Below the pieces are notes generated by a model that had not been told where the DNA came from, searched no databases, and saw only the letters and a program-made list of their open reading frames with translations. The translations under genes and the position numbers were made by a program. A stretch of 64,000 nt of DNA from Reticulitermes speratus (lineage: Eukaryota > Arthropoda > Insecta > Blattodea > Rhinotermitidae): the NCBI GenBank assembly GCA_021186555.1, contig JAJKFL010000005.1, positions 41,443,135-41,507,134 of the forward strand, read 5' to 3'. The number at the start of each line of letters is the position of its first letter. Positions within the stretch are counted from its first letter, which is position 1. Shown here piece after piece: positions 39,031 to 49,700 of the stretch.

Positions 39031-40290
39031 GTGACGGTATACGAGTATACTGCGTTGCAACTGGATCAGGGTAAGATTTATTGCGGTATTTCGTGAGTGC
39101 GGTGATGAACCTCTGAGTTTCTTAAAAGGAGGAAATATACTTGACTAATTGAGAGATTGTTAGCTTCTAAAAAGGACTATAAAATGGAGACCTTTTTTTT
39201 CATAGCAGTCAATGTTATGAGGCTGTATAGGTGTACAATAAAAGCAGTGTCTAGTGGCACCGAGGTGAATATTTCGAATAACTGAGCGCAACAAACTGCC
39301 ACAGTCTACTGGTGTGTTTGATATCGATAAAATGACTCATGCGGTCACAATACTGACTTGTATTAGGGAGGTTACCTTTTCGTATCTTGGTAGGGACTGC
39401 GACTATCCTGAGCTTTTAGTGATTTTCCTCAGCCCCTGCAAGCAAATTCGAGGATGACCTCTCCAATTGGACCATAAACGCTTCTTTCTTATCCTCTACA
39501 TTCATTATGATTATTGACTAAAATCATCCCGCATTCGACACTGTATGGGCCGAGCTACTGACAGCATCATCATATGTATCACAAATAAATAAGTTTCTGT
39601 AGCACATTTGAAGAATGTCGGGAGCACTCCACCCACGACGAAAGATAAGTAGCTTGCGAGTTGAACCAGTACTTCTCGAACATGAGTCTTTTGCGTTGTC
39701 GTTGGAGACTTGCAGGCAGTGCTTTGACGGGCGCAGCGGAGGGCGTATGGAAAGGACTGTCATATATACGCTTCTGGTATGAGTAAGAGAGCGATAGAAA
39801 GATAAAGTGAGTGAAATGTAGTCGCAGCGGTTACTTTGCATAAAATATGACTGGAGAGAGAGTTGGAAATAAGTTCATGGCAGCGACAGTGGGAAGGGAT
39901 TACAGGAGGCTGACTAACTGGACCAGATGATGTCTGTGTTGTAGTTTTCTGCCCTCCCAGCAGAGGTTCTTCTATCGTCGCTTCCAAGCAGTTCAGGGAG
40001 TTAATTTTCCGGGATGTGCCAACTGCAGTAGATACGAGTACAGCTCCTTTATATTAGGGGTGACCATAACGAAAAAGTGGTATTATTACATAACAGTTGA
40101 TCATTTAATTTCCGGTTGTATAATTCTCATTCTACTTGCATTCACGAAAATAGTCTCAGCTAAAGGTTCCTCACCTTGGTGACAGGAATTTGAGGTCCTG
40201 CTTATGTTTGATATGTTTAGACCAAAGTTGTTCCAAATTAATTCTCCTAACTCATCTTCCATTCGTGATTTCAGGCTTCCGCCGCTATTT
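39031..40290. other. Intergenic with a possible lone hAT-type end
   Basis: At 40055 TAGGGGTGACCATAACG resembles the terminus of the MITE at 19692, with no partner end found nearby. Confidence 0.4.
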
Positions 40291-40471
40291 TGATGAGATC
40301 TGCGCTCTTCTGGGGTATTACGCAGCGTCGAATGGTAATCCTTTACCGACGTTTCGGGATAACATATCGGTCCCATATTCAGGGGTCTGGGATCGATACG
40401 TTGTCCCGAAACGTCGGTAGAGGATTACCATTCGAAGCTGCGTAATACCCCAGAAGAACGCAGATCTCATC
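40291..40471. mobile_element. Foldback element F4, copy 3 (nearly symmetrical)
   Basis: GATGAGATCTGCGCTCTTC and its complement bound arms containing GGGGTATTACGCAGC, GAATGGTAATCC, TTACCGACGTTTCGGGA and ATCGGTCCCA. This copy's own variants (CCCC for CCCA, GAATGG for GTGTGG) are shared by both arms, pointing to arm homogenisation. Flanked on the left by TTTCAGGCTTCCGCCG as in the other F4 copies. Confidence 0.82.
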
Positions 40472-41667
40472 TTCCATTGCTTTCTGAATAATAAGGTAGA
40501 CCCGGCCAGCTAAGACATTATCAAATCTTCAGTCTCTGTTCGCGTTTTAACTTGTTTTTGAAAGGAATTATAGAGTAGGTGTGAATTCTTATCAAGATAT
40601 TTATTTTGTTCTCCTTTTCTTTGTTTCATTCTCGTTCCATGTGCATGTTTGTCACTCGTAGTCGTCTTAGAACATGCATATGAGCGTCGATTATAAAATA
40701 AGTTTACATGAAGTAAAATTTCATAACTAAAGAGCCTGCACTGTGATTATCATCTGTTACCAACGCTGAAGCTAAATTTTGGCCGCTGTATATTTAAAAA
40801 TGCCTCGCTTAGTGGGAACAGTTGTGACACCATGACTGGTAACAGAGCACTCGGACTCCTGTCAGCAAGGCGTAGAGATATTCGCGCCATAGGATAACCT
40901 CCTCAATTGGGGGGGGGGGGACTGTGTGGAAAACCAGTGATATAACGGTACAATTACAACCTTTATTAGAGGCTAAAATAAATAACGCAGATATGCATTT
41001 TAAACATATTTTCTGGCCAATTGTTTTGAAAATTTAGGCGGAAACAGATGAAGTAAACATATTAACTCTAAGGCCTACGTGTAAATTTGAGGATAATATT
41101 ACATTTGGTCGTACAAGAATAAGATGTGGTGATATAAACTAGATTCTGCTGGCACAGAATATGGTCCAGTGGCGATAGATTTGAGTCAGCTGGCACAGAA
41201 CAGCGTCCACTGGTGTGCTTTCGTGAACAGTTTCCATATGAGTGTGTAATTATTTGACCAGCTGACCAGTAATTAAATTTTGATAGAAAACCGTGCACCA
41301 AGGATGTAATTAATCTCTTGTTTGTCTTTATATTCTCTTTGTGAAATTTTTTGTTTTACAAGTAAGATTCTACATTTGATGTTGTGGAAAAGCTACCATC
41401 ACTTAAGGTAAGGTAAAATTTGTTGTGGAACTATTTTTTTAAACTTTTTGAAACGCGGAGTTATTTCGGTGACGAAAATACAAATGGAGCACACAGAAAT
41501 TCGAATGAAGGGGAAAAAAAAAAAAAAAAAAAAAAAGCTAATGTCGTGAAGCAGGAACATTTTTAGAAGCCGATAGTTTCTCAGCAATTGACCAAGAAGT
41601 AAATGCTGAAAAACTAAGTATATGATAATGTCTCGAGACCAGCATTAAGGACAAAATCACAACTTAA
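40472..41667. other. Intergenic, nothing recognised
   Basis: G run at 40911 and A run at 41513 only. Confidence 0.6.
41513..41536. repeat. A homopolymer run
   Basis: More than 20 A. A similar, longer run is at 46690-46723 in gene B intron 5; a T run is at 47502-47518; a G run is at 40911-40920. Confidence 0.9.
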
Positions 41668-42368
41668 AATTGGCAATAAATTCTTTGAAAGAGTGAAACA
41701 GTTCTGATGTTTGGGAACAACCCCTAACAAATCAAAATTCCATTCATGAAGAAGTTAAGAACAGATTGAAGTCGGGCAATGCTTGCTATCATTAGGGTGT
41801 AGAATGTTTTGTCTTCCAGTTTCATATCCAAAAATATAAAAATCAAGTTATACAGAACTGTAATTTTGCCGGTTGTTTTGTATGTGTGGGAGGCTCGGTT
41901 TCTGACATTAAAGGACGAACATAGGCTGAGGACTTTCGAGAATAGGGTGCTGAGGAAGAGGACGAGGTAACAGGGGAGTGGAGAAGACTACATAAAGAAG
42001 AGCTTTATGCAATTATACTCACCAAATATCAGCCTAGTGAACAAATCAAGAAGAATGAGATAGCTGGGCATGTGGCACGTATGGGGGAGGGAGAGGTGCA
42101 TACAGGGTTTTGGTGGGGAGACCTGAAGGAAGGAGACCATTTGGAAGACGTAGGCATAGATGGGAGGAGAATATTAAAATGGATGTTCAAGAAGTGGGGT
42201 GGGAAGGCTTGGACTGGATTGCTCTGACTTAGGATAGGGACAGGTGGCGAGCTCTTGTGAATGCGGTAATAAACTTTCGGGTTCCATAAAATTCGGGGAA
42301 TTTTTTGACTAGCTGAGGACCTGTTCGCTTCTCAAGAAGGACTCTGATCCATGGAGTTAGTTAGTTTC
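41668..42368 (+). mobile_element. LINE 3' end, longest copy (5'-truncated, decayed)
   Basis: Broken translation gives TNQNSIHEEVKNRLKSGNACYH (split over frames), then NRVLRK, RLHKEELYAII and AGHVARMG, and finally a TGGGTGGGAAGG stretch. This is the C-terminal end of a non-LTR retrotransposon reverse transcriptase of the sort annotated as endonuclease-reverse transcriptase in insects. It has several frameshifts and stops. The 3' end is CTTCTCAAGAAGGACTC followed by GTTAGTTAGTT. Confidence 0.82.
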
Positions 42369-42383
42369 TTAGCTACTAAATAT

Positions 42384-42463
42384 ACAGGTATACACAAACG
42401 AATGGTGCGGTTTCAATAGTTTTCACTATTGAAACCGCACCATTCTTTTGTGTATACCCTGTA
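42384..42463. repeat. Long near-perfect hairpin
   Basis: Arms of 34 bp (42387-42420 and 42425-42458) with one mismatch and a 4-base loop; both arms read GGTATACACAAA, GAATGGTGCGG and TTTCAATAGT. The flank continues as CAGG/CCCTG. It begins 15 bp after a LINE tail. It looks like two transposon termini joined head to head, but the family is not recognised. Confidence 0.85.
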
Positions 42464-43689
42464 TTCTTGTACTTCATGAAATCCGAAGAACCTAGAAGGA
42501 AAGGACGAAGCAATTCGACAACCTGCAACTCCATTTCTTTAAGATCCGTTGTGATATTATTCTTCCATTTAATACTAGGTCTTGCAAATATATATCTTCC
42601 ACTCGAGTATATTAACCATTATTCTGAATGCAGTTCTCATCTCTTAAGTACAGGCTGCGTGCCCTTCCGTGTCTCACTTTCATTAATTAGAGCGCCCTAA
42701 TGGTATATAATGAAGAGTACAAATTATTAAGCATCCAGTTGTGCAGTTTCCTCCAGCTTTCTCTCAGTTTCCCTCTCTTAAGCTCAAATATTGTCTTCAG
42801 CAGGAAACATTAAAAGTATTAAAAATACGAAACAAAAATGGTCGTTTCAGGGTAGGACTTATATTACGAATGTCGAAATGTATGGGTAAATTGTGCCACC
42901 GGCGGTACACTCATAAATGACTTTATTTCCGAAATTGCAAGGCACATTTCTCTTTCCTTCCTTCCTTTCCAGTTTTCTGTATTTCTACTTGTCGTGTCTC
43001 ATTCCCTCTTGCTTTCTTTTCTTTTTTCCTTCTTTGTTTCTTTCTTAATCCTCTCCTCTCTTGTTATTTCCTTTTTTCTCGGTTTCCTTTTTTTAATGTT
43101 GGTAGACCTAAATATTTTATGTGGGCCAGTAGGCCTGCTGTACAGAAACCTGCAATACCGCCAGGAATTGCTGTGTTACGGACTTCAGAGGACAACACCT
43201 GGAAATTACTGTTCCAGGATTAATGCAATATGAAGTAAAATGAGGTTGACAGTGAGTATTAACATTTCTATGATATTACAAATTTCCAAACCAAATTGCA
43301 TCATATGTTTCGGTTACGTGTTTTTGTATAATTTCAGTTCATAAGTGGTAGAGGTTACGATGTTGCTCAGAGAGAATTAACACTGATATGTACTCGGTTA
43401 TTTTTACAAGTCCGCAATATCACCGAACATATTGCCAGCACAATTTTAGCTGTAATTGTGGAGTTATAGATGCCTCGCCCTTAATAGAATTTTTAGGCCG
43501 TAGAATGGACCATTTTCGCTTCTGTCGGATTATTTTATCCTATTTTACCGATGTTAGTAGTGCTGCATGCAGTAGTGCATTGCGTAGGATGTGTTTCAGT
43601 GGCTCATTCTGTTTGTGTGGTTACTGGTGGCATCACATAAATGTCAGTGAAACAAGGACGAGTCTGGAGAGATCTGCATAATGTGGAGC
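42464..43689. other. Intergenic, nothing recognised
   Basis: A pyrimidine-rich stretch at 42950-43090 gives a hydrophobic chance frame. Confidence 0.55.
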
Positions 43690-44050
43690 TTCCAGTTTTG
43701 TACTTCTCACCAAATGTCATGAGGACTGTCAAATGAAGGAGAATGGGAAGGATGGGACTCCTGGCACGCATGGTGGAGAAGAGAAATGGGTACAGGCTTT
43801 TGGTTAGAAAACTGAAGGAAATATATCACTTGGAATGTTAGTGTAGATGGGATATAATATTAAAATGTTTCCTGAAGAAAAAAGGTGGAATGATGTGAAA
43901 CGGATTCATCTGGCTCAGGATAGGGACAAGTGGCCGATTATGTGGAAACGGTAATGAACCTTCGGGTTCTATAAAATGCGGCGAATATCTTGACTGCATG
44001 AGGAAGTATCAGCTTCTCAAGAAGGACTCGGCTGGTTGGAATTAGTTAGT
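43690..44050 (+). mobile_element. LINE 3' end fragment
   Basis: GGAGAAGAGAAATGGG, then GGCTCAGGATAGGGACAAG, GGTAATGAACCTTCGGG and CTTCTCAAGAAGGACTCGG with a GTTAGTA end. Same 3' family as 41668. Confidence 0.8.
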
Positions 44051-44856
44051 AAAAATATGCATTGTATATTTTTGAATTTTTAGTATGTTCTATAAAACGT
44101 GGACACCCCTAGCAACATTCCAGGAGTACGACCTGATTTGTCACGCTACGGTGACATACAGCTTCACGCAAAACTTCAAACTTAAATTCGGAGCAAGTAA
44201 CGACGCTGGAAGGGAATGAAAAGGAAACGTCAGCCTCGCATGTTCCTCCTAGATCTTCTCAAGTGTGACATGCAAACACTGTCTCGGAAATACAGGAGCA
44301 AAGATTTGACCCGTGGCCCTAGCACCCTGTACAGTCCTAGTAGCATTTATTTTAGTTTTAGTTTTTGATATTCTACGGTGCTGAAAATTGTTAATATGGC
44401 ACATAACAGGTCTGTGTGTGGCACATAATAGGCCTGTTTGTCGCAGTTATTTTCCACGTTATCAACGGAAAGCCCCACGTTTAAATTTCTTCAAACAAGA
44501 ATTGTTACTTAAAGAGTATATAGTTTTGTTCCAGTGAGTAAACATATTCGTCAGTTGTGCTGTTCATTAGTTTGTATAACTCATTTCCGTTGAGGTTGGT
44601 TGTTGAAAGCATGTAGTCGCAGTACAGATATTAGTCTATGTATCTTGAAAGCAGTTAAAAATAACCTTTACTCCATCTTGAAACACAGTCCCTTGAAGAT
44701 TTTATACATATACTTTTGTGGAGTCTGATGTGTACTCAGAAAGTAGCGGGTTCAAAACTTGGCCGAGGATCTGCCATGCTTATTTAAGATTTTCTTTTTT
44801 TTTTTTCACAGGCCTTTGACATATTCCTACAAAGGTAGGTCTAATTAAAACAGGCC

Positions 44857-44857
<1 letters not shown>

Positions 44858-44887
<30 letters not shown>

Positions 44888-45005
44888 CCATGGAGCAGAG
44901 TCCTTCTTGAGAAGCTAAAAGGTCGTCAACTAGTCAAGAAATTCCCCGCGTTTTGTGGAACCCGAAGGTTCATTACCGCACTCACAAGAGCCCGTAAAAC
45001 AGGCC
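44858..45005 (-). mobile_element. LINE 3' end fragment with long (GTTA)n tail
   Basis: On the minus strand it ends in CTTCTCAAGAAGGACTC, TGCTCCATGG and then (AGTT)7 or so (44858-44887 on plus as CTAA repeats). Very short 5' truncation, only about 120 bp of LINE body. Confidence 0.85.
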
Positions 45006-46016
45006 ACTGCCAATTTAAATTCATTCTCTATATTTGATACGGTGTCTGATAATGAAGTCTGCGAGTCATATTAAAACATAACCATAGGTTGGGAAACAAC
45101 GATCAAAAATATATCGTCTTTATTGATCACTACATACTGATCATATGCCCTCTTTCCCAATCTTGCATGTTAGGCGTCTGTCAATAGATTTTAACGCCCG
45201 AAATCCCAACCACATACACAATACAGTCGGAAGCCTGGGATTTCATCTCCAAATCTCCTGAATCCCAATCACTTACCGAGGTTTCACACCAATGCGAAGT
45301 AGCGTAACCTGCCACCAATTTATAAAATATTAGTTTTTTATTTGTCCGTTATTAATGTCTTTAATGTTGTATTTGTCGTCACATCTGGGACTATTTTTTG
45401 ATGTGCTGGCAGTTAAAGTATCTACAAATAACACGTTTAACGATGAAAAACGCAGGCATTGTTTTGTGCACCTGTTACTCTGTAGGGCCTATATAATTTA
45501 GTCATTGAGATATATTTGTTGAAAGAGTATCTCTTTCGTATCAGATTTGTATAGGCATGAATACAGAATAAATCAAGATAGCTGAGCAACCTGCGAGTTC
45601 AGGAGTAATAAGAATCCCAAGAAGATGCTGGGAAAGGATTTTCATGCCGTTATGAACATTAATGTTGAATGAATGAATGAATGAAGAAAAGGGCCGACGA
45701 TGGAATGGTGCTAGTATTATTAACCTACGTGGTAAGAGTAAGGGAATAAGAAGAAAATATTGGGAAGTGTATTTCGATGCCAGTACATGCCTAAAATGTG
45801 CCTCATGTTTTATAGGGACAAAGTAATGGTTTCTGTGAAATATGTACTTCGACGCGTAGTAGCCTAACGTAATGCGCAGAAGTTCTGTAAGCCAACTCAA
45901 CGAACTGCAGATTTGCCTTGTTCAAGACTGACTGTACTGGGGCGCAGACAATCTTAATGCTCAGTTGGTTGCTTCTAAATATCTAAATAAAATATTTAAT
46001 AACTAATCCCTTTATG
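45006..46016. other. Region downstream of gene B
   Basis: Expected to hold the gene B 3'UTR next to 46017; a minus-strand ATTAAA lies near 45993 but I cannot confirm it as the poly(A) signal. The 119-residue minus-strand frame at 45541-45900 is not recognised. Confidence 0.45.
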
Positions 46017-46102
46017 TTAAACAATGTCCAGTCTGTTCATAAAGTCTTCATTATTGGGTACTTCCTCCGCATTCTTTCCTCTTCATGGTCTCTTAGCCTC
46101 GT
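46017..46102 (-). pseudogene. Gene B C-terminal tail remnant (out of frame)
   Basis: One frame over, the old coding sequence is still readable: RVDEAKRP, then a TGA at 46085..46083 where gene A has Gly, then about 20 more residues ending in RLDIV and TAA at 46019..46017. Measured from the shared RP, the stop falls at exactly the same distance as in gene A, so there is no further indel. Residue similarity to gene A is low here except for RVDE, KN and LDI, suggesting relaxed selection. Confidence 0.8.
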
Positions 46103-46167
46103 CTACACGGAGGCTGCTTCCTTCTTGAACCAGTTGCTGCAGCGTTCCAACTGCTCCACTGTCAGTT
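46103..46167 (-). CDS. Gene B exon 6, truncated last coding exon
   Basis: The acceptor is ATTATTCACAG. It encodes LTVEQLERCSNWFKKEAASV and then TAG at 46105..46103. The paralogous exon in gene A continues 29 residues further. The break comes from one base missing after GAAGCAGC relative to gene A, near 46112. Confidence 0.85.
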
Positions 46168-46689
46168 CTGTGAATAATAATAATAATAAATCAATTAAAT
46201 TCAATTCAGTGGGTATTTATTAACGTGCAGACTTAACAGCACAAGTGCCAATTACAAAGCCAGCACAAAAGCACTAATAAAACACAAAACAGTACAAATA
46301 CACAAGACAAAACACTAAAGAAACAAAATAAATATGTAATAAAACAATGTAAATAAGTACTGGGGCAGAAATCCAATACCCTGACCGAACATAGCTGACT
46401 TGTTATAAAAATGTCGCATGGACCGACACTACAGCGTCTAATTCAATATTTACATTGATAACAAGTCATTAATCAAAACAGGCCTATCATTGAATATACA
46501 ATAATAATAATAATAATAAATTATCTGCGAGAATAATCCGCAATTTTACGTCGTTAATAGCAAAGTTCATCATCGAACGGAGTTGATAATAAAAGAAATA
46601 AGAAATATGATGTCTGATAATAGGAATAAGAAAAATAACAGCAGTGCTAAATGACATCCTACTGACGTACATTAGAAACAAATACTCAG

Positions 46690-46725
<36 letters not shown>

Positions 46726-49700
46726 GGGCAGTGTGTGACATTACATAACGAAGTGCATGGCAATTGTTTATGTAAAAAAGTCTCTTTAATATACTGTGCA
46801 AGTCGTTCATGTTTCTAAAATTACGCAAGTATATTTGAAGTATGAAATGTAAACTAACTGTGATACGTCGTCATTGAACCAAGATTTCCACCGTAATCCT
46901 TTGGTAATGCATCCCTTGAGACATGTTCGTACAGAGTGTCCATCGAAGTGTGTAAAAACACCTGAAAGACAATACACATATTCCACAGATAAAGGGTTAC
47001 AAACGTACGTACATATGAAACTATATCTCTGTCTATGTAGATAATAACCAATAAACAAAGTAACTCTAAGCTACAGTCTTCCCGTTGATACGTTTACAAT
47101 TACTCATATGTTCGAGAAACTTTTTTTCTGTATGGAATTGCGAAGTTCATTAGTATACATAAGAGACAGCCACTGGGTCATATCGCGAGTCAGTCCAATC
47201 AAGTCTATACCCTAGCTGACACTTTTACACGATGCACTTTAGATAATCCTCCAGTAATCTCCCCAGTTGTGTCATTCTCTGACGTTGTCCGACCATGGTT
47301 TTGCATGCATGCTTTTTACTCATACGTTCCATATGCTCTGCCCACATAATCCTTTGTTATTGAATTCTCCTAACAAAATTGTAAGAAGAATGTAAATTAT
47401 TAATCTCATTATACAATTTTCTCAGCCAGTTGTTACTTCCTGTATTTCCATTAGGTCCAGACATCTTCCTCAAATCCCGTTTTCCGACATTGAATTTGTG
47501 ATTTTTTTTTTTTTTTTTGCAATGAGACACAGGTTTCAGATTCATAAAAGCCAACAGATAAATTGGACTTCTTGTTTATTCTGGATTTATTAAGCAATAA
47601 CGGGGAGAAGTGAGTGATTGTGATAAGAAAGTGGCAGAAGTTTCGGAATTTTACAGGATTCTGACGATGGTCCGTCACATCGAGTCCTTCTCTGTTTTGA
47701 CTTGCTCCATCATCTTTCTTTAAAAGCTGTTATGTTTCGACTTTTTCGATCGTCTGTGTCCAAACCTCTGCGCCTCATCCCGGAAGTTTGGAATATCTTT
47801 GCGATATTTGGTTCAGGTGTGTGTGTTTCACCTGCGCTACTACTGGAAGACAGGAGCCGATCCTCTCTTCGAAATGTACAGTACTCTAAACAAGGACCAT
47901 AAAGCCGAAACAGGAGATGATTCCAAATTTCCGAATCTATTTTATTTCTCATTTTATCGTGGGTCTAATTTTGTAGAGTGGAGCGATATGCCTTAATGGC
48001 TTGTATAGGAACAAATTTACCCTCCGGAATTATGGACTTTTGCCTTATTTTCAAATAAATTGTAAGCAGCCCTTATATTACGTTTATATGCTGTGTTGGT
48101 TAACATTGTTACAGTCATAGGTAAAGGTACAGAAACCCCTGTACAGGCCTGGACAGGCCCTGAAGGTTCCAGGAGGTTGAGGCTCCCAGATTTCAAGACA
48201 GTCGGCACATGAAGGTGGTAAGGTTGTCAGCCCTACGCACCAGCCGCCTTTACCCCAAGGAGATTATTCCCAGTACTCATTTCTGTTAGAGGCTGAGTCG
48301 ACCCCAGGGCCATAGTATGGCCGCAAGGATTATGACAATGAAAAATTCCAATGACACCATCGGGAAGCGAACCCGCTACCTTCCAGCTTGTAGCGCTGTG
48401 CCTTTGGTTACAGATATAGACAACTGATTAATCTATATGTGCAGTGTCTGTCAGGCAGTGGATAATGACCAGAGTACGTGAGGGGTACTGAATGAAGCAT
48501 TGTTACACGTCTTTGTAGATGAAAACAAATAGTGCCTATGTGGGCAGTATTCAGTTAAGACCTACTCTTTTTCTACTGCATACATTACAATTATACACTG
48601 ACAAGTCGGTCGTCTGAACTAGCAAATACACTGTGTGACTGTTTTGTGAAAACGTACTGTAGCCTGTACAGTGAAGATGATTATTTTGGTCTAAAAGGGT
48701 GAGCATTTTAATATGTTCACATTCCCAATAGAAACACATAAATTACGATTGTGGAGACTTCAATATATTTGTAATGGTTTTTCCCTATCATGTGGGCCTA
48801 TTGCTTGTGACCATCATTGCCCTTTTTCTCATCATTCGTACCTTTTTGGACATTTCTCTCCCAAGAAATGGCCTCAGCAATGAAAAGATACCCTTTGAGA
48901 TGTAGTTAGCATTCACTATATGGATTGCCGCTACATTGCCAGGGAAGGCATCCTGTAACAAACACGGAAGTCAATATGGTATATGACTGCCAGGCAGCAC
49001 CCTAGTTTCATTAGAATTAACACATTGGTACCGAATTTAATTTATCTCTAAATTTTAATTCATTATGTCCCACACTTGCTATTGTATAACGTAAGATAAA
49101 CTTGTAGATTATTATCAGGTGTATTTTCTATGTACTCCTGTTACGTTTTTCCATTGTTGTACAGATTTCCATAAAATTTATGGATATCATTCTCCTATAA
49201 TTAACCGAATCTCTGCACTGTAATTGTCGGAATTAATACTACCAACATGATGGCGCAGAGATTATTCAGGATTGGAGCAGCGCTATCACTGTTCAGTGCA
49301 TCAAGGTACAAACGTGCGTTGTAATAAACCTCAGAACAATGTTCAAGGATGCTAATTGATGTGCCTGTGGAACTATGTACTGTTACCGGTGACGTTTATT
49401 TCTATATCGAATTATTTGTCTATTTAGGTCAAGCCTAACAAAATTAAGTTTTATACACTGTGTATTGCTTTATTTGTGCTAAAAAAATTGTCGAACCGAA
49501 GTACGGCCCGGCACCGTGTAGCCCTTTGCATGTAGACCTAAAACATCAGCAGACAAAACCGACACCAATGGCGGCGTCTGTAAAATAAAACTGTAGTATT
49601 CTCAAAACAAGTAAGAACTGCCCGTTCTTCCCCTAAAACATTTTAACTGTAATATCCTTTCCTCAGTTGGATTCTTCACCAAATAAACAGCGAGTAGGCC

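Larger units (their letters stand above)
46962..48841 (-). other. Gene B intron 4
   Basis: 1.9-kb intron containing a minus-strand LINE fragment (47110-47500), a T run (47502-47518) and a minus-strand tRNA-headed SINE (48125-48418). The small open frames at 47702-47996 show no family resemblance. Confidence 0.8.
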
